DNA from: Thuidium tamariscinum
Lineage: Eukaryota > Streptophyta > Bryopsida > Hypnales > Thuidiaceae
Direction of reading: 5' to 3'
Length of the DNA: 64,000 bases
Assembly: GCA_947034885.2 (NCBI GenBank)
Contig: OX344749.2
Location: 10,989,501-11,053,500, forward strand
Positions 1 to 11,700 of the stretch are shown here, piece by piece. The notes under the pieces were generated by a model. It saw nothing but the letters and a program-made list of their open reading frames with translations, made no database searches and was not told the origin of the DNA. The translations under genes were made by a program, and so were the position numbers. Each line of letters starts with the position of its first letter. Position 1 is the stretch's first letter.

Positions 1-330
1 TGAGTCTATAAACCCTTATAAAAAAACCTATGTAATAAACCTACTCATAGAAGAGATCTATCCTAGAGAAGATGTCATATTAGAAACTTATTGTCTAATA
101 GAAACTAGAGCCATTAACTTTGAAGGGCTTCGACGCTTCCAATTTCTTGATGACAAACAAATTGAAACTCAAATTTCATTCTAATTATAGCTTGGATGAA
201 AGTCACATTACATATTTTTTTAGGCTTAAACAAGATTACAAATTCTCGGACAATAATGAACAATTACTAGAATTTACTCAAGAAAATTCTTTTAAAAAAA
301 GAGAGATAGCATACTATAAAGCCTAAACTG
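1..330 (+). other. Possible decayed coding relic, AT-rich
   Basis: Frame 2 is open from the left edge to a stop at about 184, and a second frame is open from 120 to 326. Both have A-rich codon use like the retroelement ORFs at the right end of the window. They overlap, so at most one is real in any stretch, or a frameshift joins them. A purine run at about 368-382 (ggagaaagaaaaaa) follows and could be a polypurine tract, but no LTR was recognised next to it. I do not recognise the protein. A retroelement 3' end is a guess. Confidence 0.2.
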
Positions 331-2174
331 TACAAGATAGTTTTATGACATTAATTAATTAATTTTAAATGGAGAAAGAAAAAACACCCTTTGTTTATAG
401 TTGACAAGGAACTTGAGCACATTAGAAATCTGACTCAATTAAGTGGCTTGCACATCAGACAGTGTTTTTTAAACATCTAATATTTTTGAATAATTTATTA
501 TTATTTACTTAATTCATTACTTTCTAATGGGTTTATATACTTTTATAAGGGTTTATATACTCAATGGTGTTTCTTAAATGGGTTTTTTTCATTTAAAGAT
601 CTAGCCAGTAGTATGTTGGTTCACAACTTAGGGAACAATGCCAAAACAAAACTCTCATAGATTGTTCAAAAAAACCTTATACATTTAGGGGTTCATTAAT
701 TATCCACTAAGACTCAATTAAATATTGATTTAAAACCCTACTTACTAGCTTTCAAAAACCTTAGGCGTATGTTAGGTAGAAAAGCTTAATACCATCTTGA
801 TTAGCAATCCAAATATTTTGGGGCCAATTCCAAGAGGGAAACTTTTTTTTTGAGGGGTGAACATGTTTTATAAATCAAACTCATGTGGAATTCTAATTTT
901 CCTAGATTAAAATTATAATTTTATAAATTTTTAAAGGAGTTTGCCTTGAAATTAGAAAACCACCTATAGAGTGGAGTCAGACACATTTTATAAACAATCC
1001 ATAATCATCGAGTCAAATACTGAGTATTCACCATCAATGATATGACACATTAGCCATTGTTGTCTCAAAATTTCTAATTTTGTCATAAAATTAACTGGTT
1101 TGGATGAATTTGATGACATAATAAGGTCAAAAGTAGAGTGGCAAAAGTGGGTACTTAGCACAAATGGATTGGTTTAATATACCTTATTAGTTTCCTCATT
1201 ATGCAATTCCACTAAACTCTTGATTATATATCTTTGTCACTAACTTTATTTCCAATATAATTGTTGTCATGTAGATTATTGTACAAAACAAAAAGCTAAA
1301 AAGGTAGTGGTAAAACAATTTCAGAAGTAAGCTTCCATCCATATCTTTATGTTAAATTGTTTGTTTGATTTGTTTGTTTGTTATGGTGAGATCTCCTTGA
1401 TAGTGTATGGACCAATTGCATTCTTGGTACAATAAAAAAACTCATAGCAAGAAATAGTGCAAAAGTTTTGTTTTGTGGCATTTCAATCTCCAATGTGAAA
1501 ATAATGGATTTTTGAATAAACCCTAAACCTAAAATTATCCTAAATTATGAATCTCTTGCATTGCGGGTCTTCCAATGACATTTTTCTTATTGTCGGAAGT
1601 CTTTATGATGCTCTTTAGGTGCTCAAGCTTTGTTCTTGGAGTTTAAATCTATGGTACGTATGAAAGTTGTTAAAATTTTCAAATTTTTTATGAAATAAAA
1701 AAACTATTTTTATTTTATTTTGGCTATGACAATCATACAAGGCACACTAGTATAAGGATAGTTGAATTAGTAGCGGTAGAAAGATTTCAAAAATAAGCTT
1801 AAAGAATAAGCATGGGGACAAGTAAGGCACTTTTTTCTACTATGTACATAGAAAGCTCAAAGAAATCCTAAGGTCCTTGCAATACTAGGGACCACCAAAT
1901 TTTGGATAGGTATTTAAAATGCTTAAAAGTACCAAAAATAAATGGGGACCCTAAGTCTATTGGAAAAATTTGAAAAAAGAAATGATGATGAAATTCATCC
2001 AAATATGTGGATGAAAAGATAGTTCTATTCAATTGTAGATGAATACTACAATATTTGGCTACATTATTTTCTTGTATGTTGCAACTTTAACACTTCTCCA
2101 GAAATAAAAAATAAATTCTAAGTGCCACTAAGCATGGTTTCACCCAATTGTAGGTGTAACTTATCTATACAAGT
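331..2174. other. AT-rich intergenic DNA, no gene seen
   Basis: No open frame of coding character on either strand. The phrase gggtttatatact occurs twice close together at about 530-560. The composition is typical of old transposon-derived plant DNA. Confidence 0.6.
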
Positions 2175-2238
<64 letters not shown>

Positions 2239-2268
2239 CATACACACACATACACATACACATACACA
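2175..2268. repeat. Compound microsatellite (TG)n(TA)n(CA)n
   Basis: A TG run passes into about 25 TA units and then into mixed TACA/CACATA units. The TG start and CA end make the tract partly self-complementary, so it could form a cruciform. It is expected to be length-polymorphic. An apparent 62-codon ORF across it is only the repeat. Confidence 0.95.
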
Positions 2269-2329
2269 ATTTTTTTTATTTTTCATAAAATGCCAAAGTG
2301 GAGATATTAATCCCTAAAGGATTTTGACT

Positions 2330-3020
2330 ATATTCTAAATTAAACTACCCCAAAATCGTCATTTCTAGAACAACTACCAAATTTTAGAAAACAAAACATT
2401 TTTGAATAAATGTAACTATAAGATCTTATAGTACACTAGTTTGAAAAGTTATGGAAAATTTTTCAAAAGTTTCCGCCTTGTAGATTGCAAGATATTAGTG
2501 TTTAAAGGGACAATTTTTATTTTATTTTAAAATTCCTTTGAAACCTAGGTAGTTGCACTTCAGAAGGAGATATCTTTATGAAAAAATGTCTAAAATGATT
2601 TGAATTATTTGAATTCATTCTTCAAGTCAAGTTGACTACATGCTCAAAATTTTTCAAATCAATTTGAATTGTGCAACATGTAGGAAAAGAATAGTAAGTA
2701 GAAAGAAATAGAATATGATTCAAAATACTAAATTGTTAACAATTTATTTATAGAATTGAAAAATGCCAATCGCAATGGTTGAAATGTTGTAATAAACAAT
2801 CTACAATAAATATTTTTGTTCTTTTTTCAAAAATATTAAAAATTGATTTAAATAAAGGATTTCAAAGTTTATTTTAGAGTAGGCATTTGAAAGCTGCCCA
2901 CATACTACCCACAAACTAAAGCTCCCATAATTTTCATCCTATTAATTAAAATGAAATGATTGAAAGCTTTCCACATATATATAAATCTAAAAAAGCAATT
3001 TCAAATTTTTAGTGATGCTC
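2330..3020. repeat. Dispersed repeat family A, copy 1
   Basis: This segment shares an ordered series of phrases with 16650-17330 and 49855-50585: a dinner-plate of landmarks including attgcaagatatta, a gtgcacttca-like phrase, agtaagtagaaa, attgttaacaat, gaaatgttgtaataaa and ttcaaagctttc. Order and spacing are kept while identity is moderate, so these are old copies of one interspersed element. No ORF or terminal repeat was seen, so the class is unknown. Confidence 0.7.
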
Positions 3021-4700
3021 CAACTTTTCGCATTCTTCCATATGTTGGATAGTAATATCAAATTTTCATGTATCACATATCAATAAATATGTTTAATTCA
3101 CATTTTGGCAATTTCATCCAACACTTTACCATCTATTAAGAAACAACCCTTCAAAAACAAATTTAAATAGTGAATAAAAGAATGATCCAAAATCTACCAT
3201 AATTTAAGCTTTGAATTCAAAATTTAAGGAAAAATTCACATGAAAATTAGAAATATTTGATCTATAATTAATTTTTGAAGAAATTTTGATTTATGAGTTC
3301 AAAACTTTATTGATGAATATTGGTTAGTGTAATAGTAGAACCGATTGTATGGATATGATCTATGAATTATGTTTTATAATTTTTATTTGCAAAATGAATG
3401 TTGCTACCATTTATTTGTTTTGGTCAAAATTAATATAATATATTCGTATTTCAACCTATACTAATCTAATCCCTAAAACATTAGGGAATCAACTTTAGAG
3501 ATTTTGGAAACTCTGACAAGTTCTATTGACATCATAATTTGGAACTTTTGCATGAAATCTTTTGGAATGAATGCTAACTATCCTAAACTACCACTAATAG
3601 ATACATGATTTGTAAATACTAAGCATTGGGACCTACAGTTACTGTATGAGATCATGTTTCCATGAGTGCTCATATGAAGTTTTTGTTTTCGTCATTCCTA
3701 TACAGATTGCAAGAGTTGTAGGTATTCTTTTGATTTTAGTGTTACATTGGGTAGCTGAACTTATATGCATAAAAAAAGACTAATTAATTATATTTGACTA
3801 TTTAGATCAATAATTGTACAAAAACATTTGAACCATCCAACCTCAAATGATGAGATGAAAGTTATAAGGATTTTTATTTGTAGGCAATGAAGGTAGTAAA
3901 AACATATAAAGTGTTTTTTGAACTCAATTATTGAAAAATTCAAAAGAAAATCAATTATGTGGAACACATGTTAATAACTAGTACATTTACATAATTGGAT
4001 TTACAATTGTCAATAAATTAATGTCAACATAATGTAGCAATTCAATTTTTTCTTTCATCTGATAGTACCTTTCATTTAAATTATTTTAAGAAGATGAATA
4101 TAAAAGTATTTTTTTCATTTTTTTCAATCCATTTTTAGCATGTTGACTAAAAGGTGCAAATTCTAGAACATGCATGTTTTTAAAGTTGAAATATAAAACT
4201 TTATAGGTGAAAAGGGCTAGGAAAAATATTTGTTGAAATTCAGACATATTGAACTTGTAGTCAGTGGGGATTTTCTCTCTAAAATTTTGGAAGGCTATAC
4301 TTGAATAAGTGAACCAAAGGATCCTTGGGTTAAATTTCTTAAAGAATAAAAATAGATGAAGATTTTTGCTTTGCTTTGCTTTGAGTATTTTGAAGAGGTT
4401 ATCAGCCTAAAAACATTGTAATCCTTTAGGAATTGAAATAGGATAACTATGATAAATTAGTATTACATGCACCATCATGACAACATTAGTTTATTAGAAA
4501 AGAGGTTGTGTGGTACCAAGGTTGAGTACTTCAGCCCTCAATTTTTGTGCCCCAAGACATCTATTCAAAATGCACATTCTTGTAATCATCACTACAAAGA
4601 AAATAGTACCTACATTTGGACCTAAACAGATGACACTAAAAGGAGATACTGATCTATGCAATACAAACATGAGAGTCTATGAAAAATCTTTTTTCACCTT
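3021..4700. other. AT-rich intergenic DNA, no gene seen
   Basis: No coding-like frame on either strand and no recognisable element ends. Short ORFs at 4510-4950 have no recognisable motif. Confidence 0.55.
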
Positions 4701-4886
4701 ATAAAACTTTTCCTCTCTTTATTACACTGTAATGTGGAAATGTTCAATTGAAGTTTGGATTGTGGGCTTTGCATTGGGTCAGTTTTTTTCAAAAGTCAGC
4801 AGAACGGTCCTGTTACCTGAGCATCCAACCTTATTCGCATGTGTGCAAGATTTTGTCATCTGCACGACACACTCCACTGCATCCAG

Positions 4887-4983
4887 AGTCTTCAAATCCA
4901 CAGTGACTGATTTGAACCAACATTCAATTCCCTCCACTAACATTTGTTAAAAGTTGTTCAAACTTACTGTGGATTTGAAGACT
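4887..4983 (+). ncRNA. miRNA-precursor-like hairpin (candidate)
   Basis: An 18-nt arm at 4887-4904 (agtcttcaaatccacagt) is perfectly complementary to 4966-4983. Further in, tttgaaccaac at about 4910-4920 pairs with gttgttcaaa at about 4953-4962 after a small bulge, leaving a loop of about 30 nt. Size and shape fit a plant miRNA or siRNA foldback. The mature sequence is not one I recognise and expression cannot be seen, so this is only a structural candidate. It lies about 3.7 kb upstream of the RDR6 start codon. Confidence 0.3.
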
Positions 4984-5410
4984 GTAAAACATTCGAGAAT
5001 TTCATATTTGTTCCAGTGATGAACAGAGACGGTCAGAGCCTCCTAAGATTCCAGTCAATTCACAGTGAAGCGGGTTATTCCAGATTTCCAGTGCAGCCTG
5101 CCAGTGGTCTCACCGCTGTTGTGATCCAAGCCATAAAACACCGGAAGGAATTATGGGCCACAGATTCGTGAAACTGATGATGATACTCTGTTTTATTGCT
5201 ACTCTGCACGTTGCAGACCGAAAATTTGGGTCAACACTCAGAAGATCACAACTTCACGAGCAATCATCAGACTCAGTCACCGAACACAACTGCCAGTTGC
5301 GGGATTGAGCGTGACTTCACAACAGCAGATCTTACACATAAATTCTATTGTGTTGAGCCAGATCCTCGTAGAAGCGCCTAAAACCCACTACAGTAATCCC
5401 TTTCCCCTTT

Positions 5411-5575
5411 CTCAACGCCTGCCCAGGAGAGAGGCAGAGAGAGCAAGAGAGAGAGATAGAGGGAGAAGAGTGGATATGGTTTCCAACTTTTCAAATTCCA
5501 CATTCGCTTTTCAAATTCCTCATTCGCTTTTCAAGCGAGAACGAGAGCGAGAGCGAGCGAGAGATTGAGAGAGAC
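5411..5575 (+). promoter_or_regulatory. GA-rich tract in the probable RDR6 promoter/leader
   Basis: Purine-rich gagaga/gagcga runs at about 5416-5462 and 5537-5575 flank a tandem repeat of ttttcaaattcc(a/t)cattcgc at about 5495-5534. GA/CT tracts near transcription starts are common in plant promoters and bind GAGA-binding (BPC) proteins. Base composition rises from AT-rich to near 50% GC here, marking the left edge of the RDR6 gene island. The role is inferred. Confidence 0.4.
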
Positions 5576-8500
5576 GAAGTGCCAACGGAGAGAACGGGGC
5601 AGGAGTCTCGTCCAAGCCCTACAGAATATAATTAGTTGGTCTTGCTCGGAGAAAGAAGCTTGCGCTTTAAGCTCATCAGCTACAGTAGTGTTGCAGGCAG
5701 CAATTTATGGCGTGGGTGTTATTGCTTCGCCATCGCCAGTAAGTTAAATTGGAAGAAGCAATCCCAGCAGCTTCCAAGATGCTATCGCGTCCCCAATTTT
5801 ATGCTCCGGAGTACCATGGAGTGTAATGGCGATGGCGGCTAGGCGAATGTAGGAAGCGCAAGGGGGTTGGGTGGTGCAGAGTTGCAGAGCCCAAGATAGC
5901 AAGGGCGGCGTTGCGCACTTGCGCTTGGTGAGTTATTAAAAGCTCCGCCCTCATAAAAAGCCCATCACGCTCTCCCAAAAAGCTGAAAGAATCAGTAGAC
6001 TGTTCACCTATTTCCTACTTGCCCAACCTATTTCACTTGGTTCTGCTCGTCGGCTTCTTGAATTGGCACAGGCCGTCCGCTGCTGCGGCTGCCTGCTGCT
6101 ACGGTGGTTGTATTGGTATATAGCTTTCTTGTATACCTGTCTTGTATTCCTTTCCTTTATACCTTTTCTTGTAGAAATGTACAAGATTGGGGGCATGAAA
6201 TAGGTCATGGGGTGGCATTTAAAGAGACGCTTTACGGACGTCCGAGTAGATTTCATGGCATTGCAGGACTGCGGAGGAGCATGGCACGTCTCCTTGCCAG
6301 AATGGACCGCGAATTGGAGCTGCGAGGGAGAAGAGCGGGGCTCGAGGTAGTGACAGTCTGTTGGGATATTGGATTTTGTGAATGATTTCTTGGTTTCTTA
6401 ATTGATTATTGTGTGCAGGAGTTTTTGTTGGCATCGAAAGCAGTCTGTAAAAGATTTTCTTGCTTGTTTGTGTAATCTAAGTTAGGGCACTGAATGGGAG
6501 ACTTTGTGGGTTGGCGGAGGCTGTAGGGTTATGTGGTGTGGGCAAGCAAAGGCGACGAATTGAAGGGATGAGTGGTCCGCGAGTGGGAATTTGGACATCG
6601 CCGCTTCGGTGGAGGAGCGGAGAATGCTGGCGGCCACTGTTCCCGTGTGCTAGCGGCAGTCATGCCAAGATGACCCAGCCGCTGCAGTGCAATCTTCATC
6701 GCAACGAGGTGAGCTAACACCAAAGATTGACTATAAGAAGTGAGCAGCTGCACAATAGTCTTTAGGAACTGGACCGAGATTCACCGACGAGAGTGAGTGA
6801 GGCGTGAGTGGTGTTGGGTGGACGAGACAGTGGTATTGCAGGACAGGGTATGAGGAAAATGTACTCTCTAACCATCGCTGATTCTTGGGAATGTCGTTGC
6901 TAATGCCTGCGAGTTTTGGCAACTCAGGCGACAGCAGAACTTAAACAATGGTGGGTGCAGAAGCTTCTCGTTGTAGAAAGCGCACTTTGGCGTTACAGGC
7001 CTTGTTATGTTTTTATTAGCGTCCCAGCTGCTATACTTGACGTAACGCTGCTCTGGCCCTAGGACTGTTGTGACTCACTGTCTCCTCACGGGGCTCGAGC
7101 TCAGCCCAGCTGCCTGACGTTCACGACGTTAGTCGTATCGCTTGTAAGAGATCTTTTTGTACCTGCAAAAGTGTTGTAAAGAACATTCGAGTGTCAAACT
7201 CCATCTTAGGACCCGATGCCATCATGAGCATGGCGTCTGGATTACTGCTGCAAATGAATGTGGGCGATGTGCTTAGCTGGAGACTGTGAGGGACGAAGTT
7301 TGGTTTTTGAATTCTTTAAAGAGATATGTACCCCTGGCACCCGAGAGCTAGCTCCGTGCTGGAAGTAATGCGGATCATCTTCTCTACCCGGTCATATGTT
7401 AACCCTCGCTTTCGAGCCTGCTGAGGGGAAGTCGAAAAACTACAAATTGTTATCGCGCTTTGACTTGTGCACTTGTTGTCACGATGGATAATGATCTCGT
7501 CATGCCAGCTGCACCTGAGCTGCGCCGGGCTCATTAATGTTTGAAACTTGGGGCATTTCTATTCGAAGAATTAAGTTATCTTTAGGTTTTTGGTATTCTT
7601 ATTCCTTACACAAGTCTAACTTTAGAGTCGAGGCAATTCCTTAGTTGACTACTGTAGTCATTGAAGCACAGATGCATCGGGCAAGGTCTTGAAGTGTAAC
7701 TCGTGATCGTGTGATCTTAGTTTGTGGATATGCTCCAATAGAGTCTCCGGAGGGAGACATAAGGGTACATGTCAGTAGCATTCGCAGCTCTGGCATTCCA
7801 TGTTGTCTTATTAGTTGATTCAAAGTTGCACCCTGTGATTGCCAAGCCAGCTTCATGTTACTGTAATGCTGCAGTGACAAATGGATGTAGGCGTCTGTCG
7901 CAGGGTGTCTGAATAATCCAGACTGCCAGCTTAATTTTCAATGTGTCAAGGATGGACATATCATAGCTTAAACGCAAGAATGGATCTTGCAGCGTAGGCA
8001 GCCTGGACACTCTGAACTGAAGCTGGAGTGTTTCGCGCACCAGCAGTTTACATCGGGTGTGGTTAATTTCATGCTGTATGTATCCATTGTGTTGCATTCG
8101 TAAGGTATAAATTCTGGCCAACACTTCATGAATCATGCTCTGGACATCCTTTCACCAAGAGCTAACTGCAAGAGTTGGTTTTGCAGGTGGTCGGCTGGTG
8201 CCAGGGACCACCAAGGGGCGAAGAAGTTTGACATCCATACTGGAGCTATTCCCCGTGAGCTATTCTTGACATTCATCCCGAACTTGTGATAAAGCAGGTA
8301 AAATTTTAATCTGACTTAAGCGAACCAGCCAGTGTAATGTTTTTTCTCAAGAATTCCTATCCTCCCATCGTAATAAAGGTGATATTGGACGCTTAGACAT
8401 TTTTGAAATTTTAGGCGATAACTATTTGCCTTGTCGGCCCAGGGTCAATATTCAGTGCCATGAAGCGCCATGTTTTCTGAATGCAAGTGTACTGAAATGC

Positions 8501-8714
8501 TTTTTTAACTTTATTTTCTTCTGTTGGGGAGTACAGAACCAACATTCTGATTTGTAGCACGCCGATGCAATGTGAGTCTTCATATTATCCGCTTCTTACT
8601 TCAATAAACTAATATACTGTTGCAGGCTGCTTGGCATTCATGTGGCGGCAGCAATAATCACATCTGTGGTGCTGGACGTGACCCCTCGCTTGAGGAATTG
8701 AATCATAATAAGAG
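5576..8714 (+). other. Probable multi-exon 5' leader of RDR6
   Basis: This 3.1-kb stretch has gene-like composition but no convincing protein. It contains plausible splice sites: a donor at about 6708 (gag|gtgagc), an acceptor at about 8185 (tttgcag|gtggtc), a donor at about 8297 (agcag|gtaaaa), and an acceptor at 8625 (ctaatatactgttgcag) 89 nt before the ATG. The segment starting at 8186 can fold through ggtggtc/gaccacc. Several short upstream ORFs (for example 6104-6385 and 6511-6717) would sit in the leader. A separate non-coding gene cannot be excluded for the left part. Confidence 0.4.
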
Positions 8715-11700
8715 ATGGAACAGACGCAAGTGATGATGGGAAACTTCCCATCGTATGTGAAAGCGCAGGAGTTGGCTGCGTATCTGCAGAAGTCGTTGGG
8801 CATTGTGGATAGGTGTAGAGTGAAGCTTGTTTACGGGAATACACCTCCACATGCCTTCGTCCAGTTCATGTCAGCTGCTGTTGCTAGAGAAGCCTGTAGT
8901 GAATCTGACCGTGGAAAACTCAACTTTCAAGGCTGTGAGCTGAAAATTATCCCGTGCACTGTTCAAGCAAAGTCCAAACTATCTCATGAAGGTATATTAT
9001 TGTTCTTCACATCTTACCATGTAGAAAGCGATGTTCTGCAACTGCCAAATAGGCACGTTTTCTTCAGTCTGGGTTCTGAATCGATGTGCTGATCTGAAAT
9101 TCAACAGGGCTTATTGAACTAAGAAAGGTTCAGTTTCAATTGGGAACTCTTACGGGCCTCCACGAGCTATTACTGAGCTGGAAGATTCCCGAAGACGGTT
9201 GCAGTCTGCGGGTGAACCGGAAGCAACGGAAGATATTTCTTTTCTTCACTCATGAGGTGGTCATGTCGACAAACGTACAAGATAAAGAGCTTTGTGAAAT
9301 CAAGCTCGAGATATCACTCAGGGACGTTAGGAAAGTTATGGAAGTGCAGACGCAGAGAGGGCGAATGCCGGAGTTGATGATGATACTGCAGCTGTGGTCG
9401 CCACCTCTTATCAGCTACCGAACAGCCCAGGGTGATGATGTGTATTGCACCACCCATTCTCCTTTACCCGATGACGATGACCCATGGATTCGCAAAACGG
9501 ACTTCACGCCGCGCAAAAGCATTGGCAGATGCCTTGCGTATGTGATCCGAGTCTCTCCCAGCGAAGCCACTCCATTTCGACAGCTACTTGAGTATTTCAG
9601 GGTGCAAAGAATATTCGATCGTTCCCTTCCACGACGCCTGAATTTTCCATGGGAAGAAATTAGTGACCCAGTAGTGCAGAAGAGTCTCTTCTTTGTTCCC
9701 GATCAAAACAGCGTCCCGTTTTCTCTCATGTATTTGGTAAATGCGCTTGTCAATCGAGGCATTGTCAACACGACAAGCCTTACGGATGAGTTTTACACGA
9801 CTATCCTGAAAGATCAAATTCTTTCTAGGTATGCGATGCAGCACATGCTCACTTACACCCACCCTGTCTTCAATGCTGTGCATCGAATTCAGCAGGTGAA
9901 AGAGTGGGCACGAAAGTACGAAAAAGACAAGGAGGAGGTGAAGATGCTGCCCAGTGGGAACATGACGGTGTACCGAGTGATCATCACCCCTACCAGAGCT
10001 TACTGCGCTATGCCGGTGAGAGAGATGTCGAACCGAGTGCTCCGCCATTTCCACGTGCTGTCAGATCGATTTCTGAGAGTGTCTTTCATGGACGATGATC
10101 TGCACCCGTTGTCGTCATCAGCACTAACTGTGCCTGTGGCACCCATAGTGCGCTCCTTGTCCTCGGCTTATGAGTGCAACCGCACGGAACTTTACAGAAG
10201 GGTTCTCAACATCGTCAAGAAAGGTTTCCACCTCTGTGGTCGACGATACGAGTTCTTGGCTTTCTCTTCTAGCCAGGTTAGAGACGCCTCTGCCTGGTTC
10301 TTTGCAGGCAATAATCGTTTGAACGCCTCACTAGTTAGGCGATGGATGGGTCAGTTTCCAACCCAAAATGTTGCGAAGTTCGCTGCCCGCATGGGCCAAT
10401 GTTTCTCCTCGACTTTCTTGACTCTCCCGATACCTAAAAAGAGAGTTGTGATGCTTCCCGACGTGGTGAGGAATGGTTACGTTTTCAGCGACGGTTGCGG
10501 AAGGGTTGCCCCTGAATTTGCCTTGAAAGTCTCTGATACATTATATTTAGACCATACGCCCTCTTTGTATCAGATCCGGTATGCCGGATGTAAAGGAGTA
10601 ATAGCTGCATGGCCTATAGAGTCTTCTTCAGGTATTCAGTACGACCTGGGATATCGTACGAGCATGGAAAAGTTTTTTTCAGATCATACAGAGCTGGAAG
10701 TGATAGGCTGGTCCAAGTACCTTCCGTGCTACCTTAATCGACAGATCATTTGTTTGCTGTCTACTTTGCTAGTAGAAAATGCTCCTTTTAGACGACTGCA
10801 GGACGTTCAGGTTGCACGATTGGAGGCTATGCTAAACGACCCGGGTCTAGCTTACGAGGTTTTGACCACGAGCTGCACAGGGGATGTGCATTCCACTGCA
10901 GCGACAATGCTGCAAGGCGGCTTTCACCCCAGGAAAGAACCTCACCTGTATGATATGCTGCTGTCCATCAGGACTAGCCAACTAGAAGACCTAGTTTCCA
11001 AGGCTAGAATATATGTACCTAATGGAAGGTGGCTTATGGGGTGTATGGATGAAACTGCATTGTTGAAGTATGGACAATGCTTCATTCGAGTATCGGGTCC
11101 TGTAGACAAGGGCAGCCTTCGAGGAGAAGCGTTCAGGCAAGGACATAGAAGTGGATCTCTGCAGGTAAGGCGATAGATTATTAGCTTTGCAGGAGCAGTT
11201 TCAACTTGTTGACTGTGTTTCAGCTTCTCAATCTCTATCACCTTTTCAGGGAAATTTAGACGGGTTGATGATATTGCTCATTTAAATACCTGAAATGGAG
11301 TATTCCTTTTAATTTCAAAGTGAATCGTTGGAAACAGGTGATTACAGGGAAGGTCATCATGGCAAAGAACCCGTGTCTGCACCCTGGAGATATCCGCATC
11401 CTTGAAGCAGTAGATGTGCCTCAGCTACACAGCATGATTGACTGCTTGGTGGTACCACAGAACGGGGAGAGACCGCACCCAAATGAAGCCTCTGGCAGTG
11501 ATTTAGATGGAGACGTATATTTCACTTGCTGGGACCAGGATTTGATCCCGCCAAGTGGAGAGAGCTGGGACCCCATGGTCTACGATGCGCATGAGCAGAG
11601 GATACTGAACAGGTCTGCCAAGATTGAGGTGATGACCCATTGCGGAAACACCAGTTTCTGACTGCTTATTCTGTGGCTTGGCTGTGCTTCAATAGTCTTG

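Noticed and set aside
2122-2310. 62-aa ORF rich in Tyr-Ile
   Set aside because: It is only the translation of the TA/CA microsatellite.
4732-5171. Two overlapping + strand ORFs of 72 and 75 aa
   Set aside because: No motif, overlapping frames, and the inverted repeat within them explains the sequence better as a hairpin.
9584-10054. 156-aa ORF on the minus strand
   Set aside because: Lies inside RDR6 exon 2, whose + strand frame is clearly the conserved one.
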